Shown one piece after another: positions 7,747 through 17,670 of a stretch of DNA of 35,926 bases. The first letter of the stretch is position 1. Each line of letters opens with the position of its first letter. The notes under the pieces were generated by a model. The model was not told where the DNA came from. It was given only the letters and a program-made list of their open reading frames with translations, and made no database searches. A program made the translations under genes and the position numbers. Source of the DNA: Streptococcus cristatus (lineage in GTDB: Bacteria; Bacillota; Bacilli; Lactobacillales; Streptococcaceae); the NCBI RefSeq assembly GCF_001578775.1, contig NZ_KQ969064.1, positions 86,485 through 122,410 on the forward strand. Direction: 5' to 3'.

Positions 7747-9723
7747 ATGAAAAAAAGCAAAGTATTAGCTTTAGCTGGAGTTAGCCTTCTTTCAGTAGGC
7801 GTTTTAGCTGCTTGTTCTGGTTCATCAAAAGGAAACAGCGCAGCAAAAGCTTATAACTATGTCTATGTTGCTGATCCAGAAACATTGGACTATGTGACAT
7901 CTGGTAAAGCTTCGACAGTTGACCTTGTGACAAACGGTGTGGACGGTTTGTTGGAAAATGACCAATATGGTAATTTTGTACCGTCTATTGCAGAGTCTTG
8001 GACTGTTTCTAAGGATGGTTTGACTTATACCTATAAAATCCGTAAAGATGCTAAATGGTATACTTCAGAAGGTGAAGAATACGGCGATGTGACAGCTCAG
8101 GACTTCGTGACGGGTCTCAAGCATGCGGCTGATAAAAAATCTGAAGCCCTTTACCTTGTGCAACAATCTGTAAAAGGCTTGGATGACTATGTGACTGGTA
8201 AGACAACTGACTTCTCTACTGTTGGTGTCAAAGCAGTTGATGACCACACTCTCCAATATACTCTGAACCAACCTGAACCACAGTGGAATTCAAAAACAAC
8301 TTCACAAGTTCTTTGGCCAGTTAACGCAGATTTCCTTAAGAAACAAGGGGACAAATTCGGTCAATCTACTGACCCATCTTCTATCCTTTACAATGGACCA
8401 TTCTTGATGAAGTCTATCACTGCTAAGTCTGCTGTTGAGTATCAAAAGAATGAAAACTACTGGGATAAAGAAAATGTCCATATTGACACAATTAAGTTGT
8501 CTTACTTTGATGGACAAGACCAAGATGCCCTTGCTCGTAACTTTAAAGACGGCGCTTACACAGTAGCTCGTCTCTACCCTACAAGCTCAAACTATGCTGG
8601 AGTAGAAAAAGACTTTAAGGACAACATCTACTTTACTGCACCAGCTGCTACTGTAAATGTGATGAGTATCAACCTCGACCGCCAAGGTTACAATCACACA
8701 AGTAAAACAACAGATGCTCAGAAGTCTGCTACTAAGAAAGCGATTCTTAACAAAGATTTCCGTCAAGCCTTGAACTTTGCTATCGACCGTAAGTCTTATT
8801 CAGCACAAGTTAATGGTGAAGAAGGTGCTCCTTACGCTGTTCGCAATACTTTTGTACCGCCAACCTTTGTTCAAGCCGGTGATAAGTCTTTTGGCGATCT
8901 AGTCGAAGAAAAAGTGGCTACATTGGGCGACGAATGGAAAGGTGTTAAACTTGAGGATGGTCAAGACGGACTCTATAATGCTGAGAAGGCAAAAGCAGAG
9001 TTTGCAAAAGCAAAAGCTGCCTTACAAGCAGAGGGAGTTGAATTCCCAATCCATCTAGATCTTCCAGTTTCTCAAACATCGAAACCAATGATCAACCGTG
9101 CTCAATCCCTTAAGCAATCTGTTGAAAAGGCTTTGGGATCTGAAAATGTGGTGGTAGATATCCAACAAATGTCAGAAGATGATCTCTTCAATATTACTTA
9201 CTACGCACCAAATGCTGCCGCTGAAGATTGGGATATTTCAATCCTCGTTAGCTGGGGTCCTGACTATCAAGATCCATCAACATACACAGACATTCTGAAA
9301 ACTTCAGCAGCTGAAACAACAAAAACCTACCTTGGCTTTGAAGGAGCAGATAATGCTGCAGCTAAGCAAGTTGGTTTAGATGAATATGACCGCTTGGTAG
9401 ATGAAGCTGGTAAAGAGACTTCAGATATTGCTACTCGTTACGAAAAATATGCAGTGGCTCAAGCTTGGTTAACAGATAACTCTATTATTGTTCCATTGAT
9501 GGCAAATCAAGGAGCAGCACCATTTATCTCACGTATCGAGCCATTCTCAGGCGCTTATGCCCAAACAGGTAATAAGACAAGTTCTACTTACTTCAAACGT
9601 ATTAAAGTGAAAGATGAAGTAGTAACGAAGAAAGACTACGAAGCAGCTCGTAAGAAATGGCTGAAAGAAAAAGAAGAGTCAAATGCGAAAGCACAAAAAG
9701 ATCTCGAAAGTCATGTAGAATAA
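7747..9723 (+). CDS. amiA: Oligopeptide-binding lipoprotein AmiA (SBP of peptide ABC transporter)
   Basis: A 658-residue extracellular lipoprotein that captures oligopeptides for the AmiCDEF permease. Residues 1-22 are a lipoprotein signal peptide (MKKSK, then a hydrophobic core) ending in lipobox LAAC, so Cys23 is lipidated. The rest is an SBP_bac_5 fold: YVYVADPETLDY at the start of the mature domain, SWTVSKDGLTYTYKIRKDAKW, and DFRQALNFAIDR later. Paralogues AliA, AliB and HppA are close in sequence, but position at the head of the permease operon favours AmiA. In streptococci this system imports nutrient peptides and also pheromones such as those sensed by Rgg-type regulators. A CodY box precedes its promoter. 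RBS TGGAG lies shortly before the ATG. A hairpin follows the stop codon. Confidence 0.95.
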   Translation: MKKSKVLALAGVSLLSVGVLAACSGSSKGNSAAKAYNYVYVADPETLDYVTSGKASTVDLVTNGVDGLLENDQYGNFVPSIAESWTVSKDGLTYTYKIRKDAKWYTSEGEEYGDVTAQDFVTGLKHAADKKSEALYLVQQSVKGLDDYVTGKTTDFSTVGVKAVDDHTLQYTLNQPEPQWNSKTTSQVLWPVNADFLKKQGDKFGQSTDPSSILYNGPFLMKSITAKSAVEYQKNENYWDKENVHIDTIKLSYFDGQDQDALARNFKDGAYTVARLYPTSSNYAGVEKDFKDNIYFTAPAATVNVMSINLDRQGYNHTSKTTDAQKSATKKAILNKDFRQALNFAIDRKSYSAQVNGEEGAPYAVRNTFVPPTFVQAGDKSFGDLVEEKVATLGDEWKGVKLEDGQDGLYNAEKAKAEFAKAKAALQAEGVEFPIHLDLPVSQTSKPMINRAQSLKQSVEKALGSENVVVDIQQMSEDDLFNITYYAPNAAAEDWDISILVSWGPDYQDPSTYTDILKTSAAETTKTYLGFEGADNAAAKQVGLDEYDRLVDEAGKETSDIATRYEKYAVAQAWLTDNSIIVPLMANQGAAPFISRIEPFSGAYAQTGNKTSSTYFKRIKVKDEVVTKKDYEAARKKWLKEKEESNAKAQKDLESHVE

Positions 9724-9733
9724 ATCGTTCACT

Positions 9734-9767
9734 AGAACTTTCTCTAATAGCGAGAGAAAGTTCTTTT
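9734..9767 (+). terminator. Intra-operon hairpin/partial terminator between amiA and amiC
   Basis: Stem AGAACTTTCTCT / AGAGAAAGTTCT (9734-9745 and 9753-9764) with a 7-nt loop is followed by TTT. It lies between amiA and amiC with no promoter visible after it. It probably stops part of transcription or protects the amiA 3' end, so that the binding protein outnumbers the permease. Confidence 0.8.
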
Positions 9768-9788
9768 GAAATTTAAAGGAAACGATAA

Positions 9789-11285
9789 ATGAAGAAATAC
9801 ATTTTTATGCGTATTTTACGCTCAATTGTGTCGATTTTCTTGGTAACGACCTTGACCTATACCATTATTTATACAATGGTTCCGAGAAGATTGATTTTCA
9901 AACAAGACCCGAACTACAATAAGATAGCCACAACCGAAGATAAAAAGACAAACTATGAAAATACAGTCTATGAGCGGATGGGTTATATTGACTATTATGA
10001 TACAAAAGAGTTGCAGGAAAAAGCCAAGAAGGAAAATAAATCTGTGACTACTGAGGCAACCGATGAGAATAAAAAGATCTACGAAGCCTATGTTGAGAAA
10101 CTTGGCAAAGGTTGGAAATTGTATCAATTCAAAGAAAGCAAAGAATTCTATGCTGTTCGTGAAGTTCCAGTTTACGAGCGCGTACTTGAGTTCTATGCTA
10201 ATCTGATCCAGATTGATCATCCAAATGCGATTCAAGATGAGGAAAATCCAAATCTTGAGCGTTATATCCGTATCGAAAATGACCCGGCCATTGGTTGGTC
10301 AGTCGTAGGTTCTGGTACTCGTCATAAATATCTTCTATATTTTAATGGCCAATTCCCATTTGTTCACCAAAACTTTGTTAGTTTGAACCTAGGAAATTCT
10401 TATCCTACTTATGCGAATACGCCTGTATTGCAAGTTATTTCCCAAGGACAAGGACAAACAAAATCATCAGAAGTTCAATTCCCAACAGGTAAGAAAACTT
10501 CTGCTGTGGATATTTATTCTCGTACCTACAAGACTCCAAGTAAGGCAGACTCTCAAGATATTGCTAAATATGGCAAGGGAGATGCTTACACTGCAACCAA
10601 GAATAACTATCAAAACCCATCGATGATTGTCAGCTCATCTATTATTGGTCTGATTGGTGTGGCGCTTTCTTATTTGATTGCTGTTCCGCTTGGTTCTTAT
10701 ATGGCTCGTTTGAAAAATACTTGGTTTGATAGTATTTCAACAGGTGGCTTGACCTTCATGATGTCACTGCCAACCATCGCTCTTGTTTATATTGTTCGTT
10801 TGGCTGGTTCAGCTATTGGTCTTCCAGATTCCTTCCCAATTTTGGGAGCAGGTGACTGGCGTTCCTATGTTTTGCCATCGCTGATTCTTGGACTTCTAAG
10901 CGCACCTGTGACAGCTGTCTGGATTCGTCGTTATATGATTGACTTACAATCCCAAGACTTTGTTCGCTTTGCTCGTGCCAAAGGTCTTTCTGAGAAAGAA
11001 ATTTCGAACAAGCACATTTTCAAGAATGCGATGGTGCCGTTGGTATCTAGTATTCCAGCTTCTATCGTTGGTGTTATTGCAGGTGCGACCCTGACAGAAA
11101 CTGTCTTCGCCTTTCCTGGTATGGGTAAAATGCTGATTGATTCTGTTAAGGCATCAAATAACTCAATGGTGGTTGGTCTTGTATTTATTTTCACCTGTCT
11201 TTCAATTTTTGCCCTCTTAGTTGGTGATATCTTGATGACAATGCTTGACCCACGTATTAAATTAACATCTAAAGGAGGTAAATAA
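9789..11285 (+). CDS. amiC: Oligopeptide ABC transporter permease AmiC
   Basis: A 498-residue membrane subunit of the peptide importer. One membrane helix (about residues 10-30) precedes a large hydrophilic external insertion (about 35-275) typical of AmiC but absent from ordinary OppB. A five-helix BPD_transp_1 domain follows. The cytoplasmic EAA loop, which contacts the ATPases, is seen as [20 protein letters not shown]. It ends in TAATG, overlapping the amiD start by one base. The amiD RBS AAAGGAGGT lies inside the amiC end, so translation is coupled. RBS AAAGGA precedes the amiC ATG. It forms a heterodimer with AmiD. Confidence 0.95.
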   Translation: MKKYIFMRILRSIVSIFLVTTLTYTIIYTMVPRRLIFKQDPNYNKIATTEDKKTNYENTVYERMGYIDYYDTKELQEKAKKENKSVTTEATDENKKIYEAYVEKLGKGWKLYQFKESKEFYAVREVPVYERVLEFYANLIQIDHPNAIQDEENPNLERYIRIENDPAIGWSVVGSGTRHKYLLYFNGQFPFVHQNFVSLNLGNSYPTYANTPVLQVISQGQGQTKSSEVQFPTGKKTSAVDIYSRTYKTPSKADSQDIAKYGKGDAYTATKNNYQNPSMIVSSSIIGLIGVALSYLIAVPLGSYMARLKNTWFDSISTGGLTFMMSLPTIALVYIVRLAGSAIGLPDSFPILGAGDWRSYVLPSLILGLLSAPVTAVWIRRYMIDLQSQDFVRFARAKGLSEKEISNKHIFKNAMVPLVSSIPASIVGVIAGATLTETVFAFPGMGKMLIDSVKASNNSMVVGLVFIFTCLSIFALLVGDILMTMLDPRIKLTSKGGK

Positions 11286-12211
11286 TGGCTACAATTGATA
11301 AAAGTAAATTCCAATTTGTCAAACGTGACGATTTTGCCTCTGAAACGATTGATGCTCCGGCTTATTCATACTGGCGCTCTGTTATGCGTCAGTTCTTGAA
11401 AAAGAAATCAACGACGATCATGTTAGGGATTCTGATTGCCATCGTTTTGATGAGTTTCATTTATCCAATGTTTTCGAATTTCGATTTCAATGATGTCAGC
11501 AAGGTAAATGACTTTAGTATGCGTTATATCAAACCAAATGCTGAACACTGGTTTGGTACAGACAGTAATGGTAAATCTTTGTTTGACGGTGTTTGGTTCG
11601 GTGCTCGGAATTCTATTCTGATTTCGATTATCGCAACACTCATTAACCTGATTATCGGAATCATTATTGGTGCTATCTGGGGAATTTCCAAAGCAGTTGA
11701 CCGTGTCATGATGGAAGTCTACAATATCATTTCAAATATTCCAGCCCTCTTGATAGTCATTGTCTTGACTTACTCTATCGGTGCTGGTTTCTGGAACTTG
11801 ATCTTCGCCATGACCATCACTGGCTGGGTAGGAATTGCGTATACGATCCGTATTCAAATTATGCGTTACCGTGATTTGGAGTATAACTTGGCATCGCGTA
11901 CCTTGGGAACTCCAACATATAAGATTGTGACCAAGAATATCATGCCCCAGTTGGTATCTGTTATTGTGACGACAACTTCTCAAATGCTTCCAAGCTTTAT
12001 CTCTTACGAGGCATTCCTATCCTTCTTTGGGCTTGGTCTTCCTGTAACAGTACCAAGTTTGGGACGCTTGATTTCCGACTATTCACAAAACGTAACAACT
12101 AATGCTTACCTTTTCTGGATTCCATTGACAACCTTGATCTTGGTATCCCTGTCCTTCTTCGTAGTTGGTCAAAACTTAGCTGATGCAAGTGATCCACGGA
12201 CACATAGATAG
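11285..12211 (+). CDS. amiD: Oligopeptide ABC transporter permease AmiD
   Basis: A 308-residue OppC-type permease. An N-terminal cytosolic stretch leads to a first membrane helix near residues 47-65. The short external segment contains the family motif [21 protein letters not shown]. The remaining five helices form the BPD_transp_1 core. The EAA loop [19 protein letters not shown] docks on the AmiE/AmiF ATPases. The start overlaps the amiC stop by one base and the optimal RBS AAAGGAGGT is within amiC. amiE follows after 8 nt. Together with AmiC it forms the peptide channel. Confidence 0.95.
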   Translation: MATIDKSKFQFVKRDDFASETIDAPAYSYWRSVMRQFLKKKSTTIMLGILIAIVLMSFIYPMFSNFDFNDVSKVNDFSMRYIKPNAEHWFGTDSNGKSLFDGVWFGARNSILISIIATLINLIIGIIIGAIWGISKAVDRVMMEVYNIISNIPALLIVIVLTYSIGAGFWNLIFAMTITGWVGIAYTIRIQIMRYRDLEYNLASRTLGTPTYKIVTKNIMPQLVSVIVTTTSQMLPSFISYEAFLSFFGLGLPVTVPSLGRLISDYSQNVTTNAYLFWIPLTTLILVSLSFFVVGQNLADASDPRTHR

Positions 12212-12219
12212 GAGTAAAT

Positions 12220-13287
12220 ATGACAAAAAATAAAAATGTAATATTGACTGCTCGCGATATTGTCGTGGAATTTGACGTTCGTGACAGAGTATTGACTGCC
12301 ATTCGAGGCGTTTCCCTTGACCTAGTTGAAGGTGAAGTTCTAGCTCTGGTTGGAGAATCTGGCTCCGGTAAATCTGTTTTGACAAAAACATTTACTGGAA
12401 TGTTGGAAGAAAATGGCCGTGTAGCGCAAGGAACGATTGATTACCGAGGAACTGATTTGACTGCCCTAAAGAGCAACAAGGACTGGGAACCCATTCGTGG
12501 TGCCAAAATTGCGACTATTTTCCAAGATCCGATGACTAGTCTAGATCCGATTAATACAATCGGAAGTCAAATTACCGAAGTTATCATAAAACACCAAGGA
12601 AAAACAAGCAAAGAAGCCAAAGAAATGGCAATCGACTACATGACTAAAGTTGGAATTCCAGACGCTGAAAAACGTTTTGAAGAGTATCCATTCCAATATT
12701 CTGGTGGGATGCGTCAACGGATTGTTATCGCGATCGCCTTGGCTTGCCGTCCAGATATTCTGATCTGTGATGAGCCAACAACAGCTCTCGATGTGACGAT
12801 TCAAGCCCAAATTATTGACTTGCTCAAGTCATTGCAGGCAGAATACCATTTTACGACTGTCTTTATCACCCACGACCTTGGTGTTGTAGCAAGTATTGCT
12901 GATAAAGTGGCGGTTATGTATGCTGGCGAAATCGTTGAATATGGAACGGTTGAAGAAATCTTCTACGATCCAAAGCATCCATATACATGGAGCCTGCTGT
13001 CTAGCTTGCCGCAGTTAGCTGAAGCAAATGGTGAACTTTACTCGATTCCAGGTACACCACCATCACTATACACTAGCATTAAAGGGGATGCTTTTGCACT
13101 TCGTTCGGACTATGCAATGACTATTGATTTCGAAGAAAAAGCTCCTGCCTTTCAGGTTTCCGATACGCACTGGGCTAAGACCTGGCTCTTGCACGAAGAT
13201 GCACCAAGGGTTGAGAAGCCAGCTATTATCGAAAACCTTCATGATAAAATTCGTTCAAAAATGGGCTTCAATCACTTAGAAGCTTAG
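12220..13287 (+). CDS. amiE: Oligopeptide ABC transporter ATPase AmiE
   Basis: A 355-residue ATPase subunit, OppD type. Walker A GESGSGKS is at residues 45-52, the signature motif is YSGGMRQR, Walker B is [12 protein letters not shown], and the H-loop is FITHDLG. A C-terminal oligopeptide-transporter extension begins around residue 245 ([14 protein letters not shown]...). It energises import by pairing with AmiF. The usual four-Cys cluster site of some OppD proteins is not present in the C-terminal extension. It lies between amiD (8 nt) and amiF (10 nt) with an RBS of the GGAGTAAAT type. Confidence 0.95.
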   Translation: MTKNKNVILTARDIVVEFDVRDRVLTAIRGVSLDLVEGEVLALVGESGSGKSVLTKTFTGMLEENGRVAQGTIDYRGTDLTALKSNKDWEPIRGAKIATIFQDPMTSLDPINTIGSQITEVIIKHQGKTSKEAKEMAIDYMTKVGIPDAEKRFEEYPFQYSGGMRQRIVIAIALACRPDILICDEPTTALDVTIQAQIIDLLKSLQAEYHFTTVFITHDLGVVASIADKVAVMYAGEIVEYGTVEEIFYDPKHPYTWSLLSSLPQLAEANGELYSIPGTPPSLYTSIKGDAFALRSDYAMTIDFEEKAPAFQVSDTHWAKTWLLHEDAPRVEKPAIIENLHDKIRSKMGFNHLEA

Positions 13288-13297
13288 GAGGAAGGAA

Positions 13298-14224
13298 ATG
13301 ACTGAAAAATTAGTTGAAATTAAAGATTTAGAAATTTCCTTCGGCGAAGGAAGTAAGAAATTCGTAGCTGTAAAAAATGCTAATTTCTTTATCAATAAAG
13401 GAGAAACTTTTTCCTTAGTAGGTGAATCTGGTTCTGGGAAGACAACCATCGGCCGTGCTATCATTGGCTTGAACGATACCAGTGCAGGCGACATCTTATA
13501 CGAAGGTAAAAAGATCAACGGGAAGCAATCTAAAGCAGAGGAAGCTGAATTGATCCGTAAGATTCAGATGATTTTCCAAGACCCAGCTGCCAGCTTAAAT
13601 GAGCGTGCGACGGTTGACTATATCATTTCAGAAGGCCTTTATAACTATCATCTTTTTGAAAATGAAGAAGACCGCCAGCAAAAGGTTAAGAATATCATTC
13701 GTGAAGTTGGTCTTTTAGCTGAGCATTTGACACGCTATCCCCACGAATTTTCTGGTGGTCAACGTCAGCGGATTGGAATTGCTCGTGCCTTAGTCATGGA
13801 GCCAGATTTCGTCATTGCGGATGAGCCAATCTCTGCCTTGGACGTTTCCGTCCGTGCGCAAGTCTTAAATCTTTTGAAAAAATTCCAAAAAGAACTTGGC
13901 TTGACCTATCTCTTTATCGCCCATGACCTATCGGTAGTTCGTTTTATTTCAGATCGAATCGCTGTTATCTATAAAGGTGTTATCGTCGAGGTTGCAGAGA
14001 CAGAAGAGTTGTTTAACAACCCTATCCACCCTTATACGCAGTCCCTTTTGTCTGCTGTGCCGATTCCAGACCCAATTTTGGAGCGCAAAAAGGTTTTAAA
14101 GGTTTACGATCCAGAGCAGCATGACTACTCAGTGGATCAACCTAGCATGGTTGAGATCCGTCCTGGTCACTATGTCTGGGCTAATCAGGCAGAAGCTGAC
14201 CGCTATAAAAAAGAATATAAATGA
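13298..14224 (+). CDS. amiF: Oligopeptide ABC transporter ATPase AmiF
   Basis: A 308-residue OppF-type ATPase, last gene of the operon. Walker A GESGSGKT is at residues 42-49, followed by signature FSGGQRQR, Walker [13 protein letters not shown] and H-loop FIAHDLS. The C-terminal region has the [16 protein letters not shown] block of OppF proteins. It pairs with AmiE. RBS AGGAGGAAGG lies before the ATG. A clear terminator follows within 50 bases, marking the operon end. Confidence 0.95.
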   Translation: MTEKLVEIKDLEISFGEGSKKFVAVKNANFFINKGETFSLVGESGSGKTTIGRAIIGLNDTSAGDILYEGKKINGKQSKAEEAELIRKIQMIFQDPAASLNERATVDYIISEGLYNYHLFENEEDRQQKVKNIIREVGLLAEHLTRYPHEFSGGQRQRIGIARALVMEPDFVIADEPISALDVSVRAQVLNLLKKFQKELGLTYLFIAHDLSVVRFISDRIAVIYKGVIVEVAETEELFNNPIHPYTQSLLSAVPIPDPILERKKVLKVYDPEQHDYSVDQPSMVEIRPGHYVWANQAEADRYKKEYK

Positions 14225-14229
14225 AAAAG

Positions 14230-14272
14230 AAGCTGTAGAAACATGGAATTGAATGTTTCTCGGCTTTTTTTA
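14230..14272 (+). terminator. Terminator of the ami operon
   Basis: Two stacked stems, AAGCTG/CGGCTT and AGAAACAT/ATGTTTCT, with one bulged T and loop GGAATTGA, followed by a run of seven T (14266-14272). From here to 14393 the sequence is AT-rich with no gene that I can support. Confidence 0.9.
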
Positions 14273-14393
14273 TTGTTATTTCAGCAAATTTATGGAAATA
14301 TACGCAATCGCTTGCATGCTAAAATTTTACCTTATTCTATATATTATTCCACTAAATATAGGAAAAAGTCCCAAAATAATTTTTATAAAAGCC

Positions 14394-14421
14394 TTTACAA
14401 AATTAAAAATAGTGGTATAAT
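14394..14421 (+). promoter_or_regulatory. Promoter of ptsG
   Basis: TTTACA (14394-14399), a 16-nt spacer, then TATAAT (14416-14421) extended by TGG. The start point is about 14428, leaving a leader of roughly 55 nt. Confidence 0.8.
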
Positions 14422-14432
14422 AGTATCATTCA

Positions 14433-14448
14433 ATGCAAACGATTTCAT
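14433..14448 (+). promoter_or_regulatory. cre site (CcpA operator) in ptsG leader
   Basis: ATGCAAACGATTTCAT fits the cre consensus WTGNAARCGNWWNCAW at every position. It starts about 5 nt after the predicted transcription start, where CcpA would block promoter clearance or elongation. Confidence 0.8.
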
Positions 14449-14483
14449 CAAGGGGTGGTTTGTGAAAATATAAGGAGGTCTGG

Positions 14484-16676
14484 ATGATGAAAGATTCATT
14501 CAAAAACATTTTTAGCTTTGAATTTTGGCAAAAATTCGGTAAAGCTTTGATGGTGGTTGTTGCGGTTATGCCCGCAGCAGGATTGATGATCAGTATTGGT
14601 AAGTCAATTCCGATGATCAATCCTGAACTAGGTATTCTAGTTACTACTGGTGGCGTTTTAGAACAAATTGGTTGGGGGGTTATCGGTAACCTGCATATCC
14701 TCTTTGCTCTTGCTATTGGAGGTAGCTGGGCGAAAGAACGTGCTGGTGGTGCCTTTGCGGCAGGTTTATCCTTCATTTTGATTAACCGTATCACTGGGGT
14801 TATGTTTGGTGTATCAAGCGATATGCTGAAAGATTCTAAAGCAGTGGTTAGCACTTTCTTAGGAGGAAGCATCAAGGTTTCTGATTACTTTATCAGTGTT
14901 CTTGAGTCTCCTGCTTTGAATATGGGGGTTTTCGTCGGAATCATCGCAGGTTTTGTCGGAGCAACAGCTTATAACAAATATTACAACTTCCGTAAATTGC
15001 CAGATGCTTTGTCATTCTTTAATGGTAAGCGTTTTGTACCATTCGTTGTTATCTTGCGTTCAGCAATCGTAGCAATTGTTTTGTCATTCGTATGGCCAGT
15101 TGTTCAATCAGGTATCAACAACTTTGGTGTTTGGATTGCAAATTCACAAGATACTGCACCAATCCTAGCACCATTCATCTATGGTACTTTAGAACGTCTC
15201 TTGCTTCCATTTGGTTTGCACCACATGCTGACTATCCCAATGAACTATACTCAACTTGGGGGAACTTATGAAGTATTGACTGGTGCTGCTAAAGGAACTC
15301 AAGTATTTGGACAAGATCCACTTTGGTTGGCTTGGGCAACTGACTTAGTTGGTACTAAGACAGCTGATCCTACTAAGTACCAATATTTGCTTGATACATT
15401 CCATCCAGCCCGCTTCAAAGTTGGACAAATGATCGGTTCATTTGGTATCCTTATGGGTGTTGCCGCAGCTATTTACCGCAATGTAGATGCTGACAAGAAG
15501 CACAAGTACAAAGGTATGATGATTGCGACTGCTTTAGCAACCTTCTTGACGGGGGTTACTGAACCAATCGAGTACATGTTCATGTTCGTTGCAACACCGC
15601 TGTATATCATCTATGCTTTTGTACAAGGTGCTGCATTTGCAATGGCTGACATCGTTAACCTTCGTGTACACTCATTCGGATCAATCGAATTCTTGACTCG
15701 TACTCCAATGGCAATCAATGCTGGTTTGGGTATGGATGTCATCAACTTTATCTGGGTTACAATTCTCTTTGCAGTGATCATGTACTTCATTTCTAACTTC
15801 ATGATCAAGAAATTCAACTATGCAACTCCAGGACGCAACGGTAACTATGAAACAGCAGAAGGTTCAGATGAAGTTTCTTCATCAGAATCTGGTAATGGTA
15901 AAGTTGCTGCAGCTTCTCAAGCCGTTAATGTTATCAATCTTCTAGGTGGTCGCGCTAATATCGTTGATGTAGATGCATGTATGACTCGTCTGCGTGTAAC
16001 TGTCAAGGATGCTGAAAAAGTTGGAACAGTAGAACAGTGGAAAGCTGAAGGCGCTATGGGCTTGGTTATGAAAGGCCAAGGCGTTCAAGCTATCTACGGA
16101 CCAAAAGCTGACGTTCTTAAATCGGATATCCAAGACTTGTTGGATTCAGGAGAAGTAATTCCTGAAACTCTACCAAGTCAAAAAGCTGAGTCTGCAGCTG
16201 CAGCAGTTAGCTACAAAGGTGTGACAGAAGCAATCGAAACAGTTGCTGAAGGTGAAGTTGTCAAGTTGGAAGATGTTAAAGATCCAGTCTTCTCACAAAA
16301 AATGATGGGTGACGGATTTGCGGTTGAACCAGCAAATGGCAAGATCTATTCTCCAGTAGCTGGTAAAGTGACAAGCGTCTTCCCTACAAGACATGCTCTA
16401 GGTCTTTTGACTGAATCTGGTCTCGAGGTTCTTGTTCATATCGGTTTGGATACTGTTAGCCTTGAAGGCAAACCTTTTGAAGTACATGTAGCAGAAGGAC
16501 AAACCGTTGCTGCAGGTGATCTATTGGTAACAGCAGATTTGGCGGCTATTAAAGAAGCGGGTCGTGAAACAACTACTATCGTTGTCTTCACAAATGCTCC
16601 AGCAATCAAATCAGTAGCAGTTGAGAAATTCGGTAAAGTCGCTCCTAAGACAGTTGTGGCTAAAGTAGAATTGTAA
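14484..16676 (+). CDS. ptsG: PTS glucose transporter EIICBA (PtsG)
   Basis: A 730-residue fused phosphotransferase permease that imports and phosphorylates glucose. Domain order is C-B-A. The EIIC membrane domain covers about residues 10-445, with the sugar-binding TEPIEYMFMF motif. EIIB is at about 475-550, with phosphorylated C499 in DACMTRLRV. EIIA(Glc) is at about 590-720, with phosphorylated H652 in VHIGLDT. A Ser/Glu/Gly-rich linker precedes EIIB. The order and length match pneumococcal PtsG and the glucose/maltose subfamily. RBS AAGGAGG (14472-14478) allows either of two adjacent ATGs. The leader holds a perfect cre site. An EEP-fold enzyme gene follows after 17 nt, probably in the same transcript. 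Confidence 0.92.
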   Translation: MMKDSFKNIFSFEFWQKFGKALMVVVAVMPAAGLMISIGKSIPMINPELGILVTTGGVLEQIGWGVIGNLHILFALAIGGSWAKERAGGAFAAGLSFILINRITGVMFGVSSDMLKDSKAVVSTFLGGSIKVSDYFISVLESPALNMGVFVGIIAGFVGATAYNKYYNFRKLPDALSFFNGKRFVPFVVILRSAIVAIVLSFVWPVVQSGINNFGVWIANSQDTAPILAPFIYGTLERLLLPFGLHHMLTIPMNYTQLGGTYEVLTGAAKGTQVFGQDPLWLAWATDLVGTKTADPTKYQYLLDTFHPARFKVGQMIGSFGILMGVAAAIYRNVDADKKHKYKGMMIATALATFLTGVTEPIEYMFMFVATPLYIIYAFVQGAAFAMADIVNLRVHSFGSIEFLTRTPMAINAGLGMDVINFIWVTILFAVIMYFISNFMIKKFNYATPGRNGNYETAEGSDEVSSSESGNGKVAAASQAVNVINLLGGRANIVDVDACMTRLRVTVKDAEKVGTVEQWKAEGAMGLVMKGQGVQAIYGPKADVLKSDIQDLLDSGEVIPETLPSQKAESAAAAVSYKGVTEAIETVAEGEVVKLEDVKDPVFSQKMMGDGFAVEPANGKIYSPVAGKVTSVFPTRHALGLLTESGLEVLVHIGLDTVSLEGKPFEVHVAEGQTVAAGDLLVTADLAAIKEAGRETTTIVVFTNAPAIKSVAVEKFGKVAPKTVVAKVEL

Positions 16677-16693
16677 GATAGAAAAGAGAAATC

Positions 16694-17509
16694 ATGGCAA
16701 AATTCCTGACTTTAAATACTCATAGTTGGATGGAAGAAGAGCAAGAAAGCAAGCTAAATCAGCTAGCTGAGCGTATTCTTCAAGAAAAATATGACGTCAT
16801 TTGCCTGCAGGAAGTCAATCAATTAGTGGAGTCTGAACAGGTTGTTCAGGCTCCCTTCTATTATGCGGTAGATGGCGCCATTCCGATTCATCAGGATCAC
16901 TATGCCCTGTGTCTGGTTGAAAAGCTAGCTGAGGCAGGTCTGGACTATTACTGGTCTTGGGCTTATAATCATATTGGTTTTGATATTTACAATGAAGGGG
17001 TTGCAATTCTGTCCAGAAAGCCCCTGAAGGCAAGAGAGCTCTTGGTGTCTGATGTCAATGATCCAAGTGACTACCATACGCGTAAAGTCTTACTGGCAGA
17101 AACAGAGCTTGATGGTCAACTCATCACGGTTGCTTCCTGTCACTTGTCTTGGTGGGATAAGGGTTTCCAAGGAGAGTGGGCTAAGTTTGAATCTGAACTC
17201 TTACAAGTTGAGACTCCGCTAGTTCTCATGGGTGATTTTAACAATCCCGTTGATTACGAAGGCTATCAGCACATTATCCAAAGTCCACTTGCTCTCCAAG
17301 ACAGCCATAAGGTGGCTGACCAAACGATTGGTACAGCGACGGTTGAAGGTGATATTGCTGGATGGGCAGGAAACAAAGATGCTCTAAAAATTGATTATAT
17401 CTTTACAAGTAAAGATTTCAATATTGAAAGATCTGCTGTTGTTTTTGATGGACAACGTGGTCCAGTCGTTAGTGACCATTTTGGCTTGGAAGCACAAGTC
17501 CATTTCTAA
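16694..17509 (+). CDS. EEP-superfamily phosphodiesterase/nuclease, RgfB-like
   Basis: A 271-residue protein with the endonuclease/exonuclease/phosphatase fold. Catalytic landmarks of the fold are seen in order: N8 in LNTHSW, E40 in LQEVNQ (metal ligand), H150 in SCHLSWW, D181 and N183 in MGDFNNP, and the final D261-H262 pair in SDHFG. No signal peptide is seen, so it is probably cytosolic. It resembles the RgfB-like group (named for an rgf-locus protein of group B streptococci), whose substrate is unknown; nucleic acid, phosphoinositide-like or sphingomyelinase-like substrates are all possible for the fold. It follows ptsG after 17 nt with RBS AAAGAGAAA and no promoter between, suggesting co-expression with glucose uptake. 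Confidence 0.85.
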   Translation: MAKFLTLNTHSWMEEEQESKLNQLAERILQEKYDVICLQEVNQLVESEQVVQAPFYYAVDGAIPIHQDHYALCLVEKLAEAGLDYYWSWAYNHIGFDIYNEGVAILSRKPLKARELLVSDVNDPSDYHTRKVLLAETELDGQLITVASCHLSWWDKGFQGEWAKFESELLQVETPLVLMGDFNNPVDYEGYQHIIQSPLALQDSHKVADQTIGTATVEGDIAGWAGNKDALKIDYIFTSKDFNIERSAVVFDGQRGPVVSDHFGLEAQVHF

Positions 17510-17538
17510 GCTTATCTGAACAATAGAAATAAACTAGA

Positions 17539-17591
17539 AAAATCGTTTTAAGTGTTTGTTTTAGTTAAACAGCATTTGAAGCGATTTTTTT
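17539..17591 (+). terminator. Long terminator hairpin after the ptsG operon
   Basis: A stem of over 20 pairs, with a few G-T pairs and one bulge, runs from AAAATCGTTTTAAG to TTGAAGCGATTTT with a small loop near 17563. A run of T ends at 17591. Confidence 0.85.
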
Positions 17592-17670
17592 GCTTTTTAG
17601 AGGAAAAGTGCAAAGAAGTCTAGAGACTAGAAATTCTGCTGGTTAAGATAGGATAATCTTTGTATTTCAT

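Noticed and set aside
9822..10235. 137-residue antisense frame in amiC
   Set aside because: It lies entirely opposite a well-supported permease gene, with no promoter, RBS or family motif.
14433..14465. 10-codon upstream ORF in the ptsG leader
   Set aside because: Its ATG is simply the start of the cre motif; no Shine-Dalgarno and no reason to expect attenuation.
14243..14473. 76-residue plus-strand open frame between amiF and ptsG
   Set aside because: It begins inside the ami terminator, runs across the ptsG promoter and cre site, has no RBS and has AT-driven composition.
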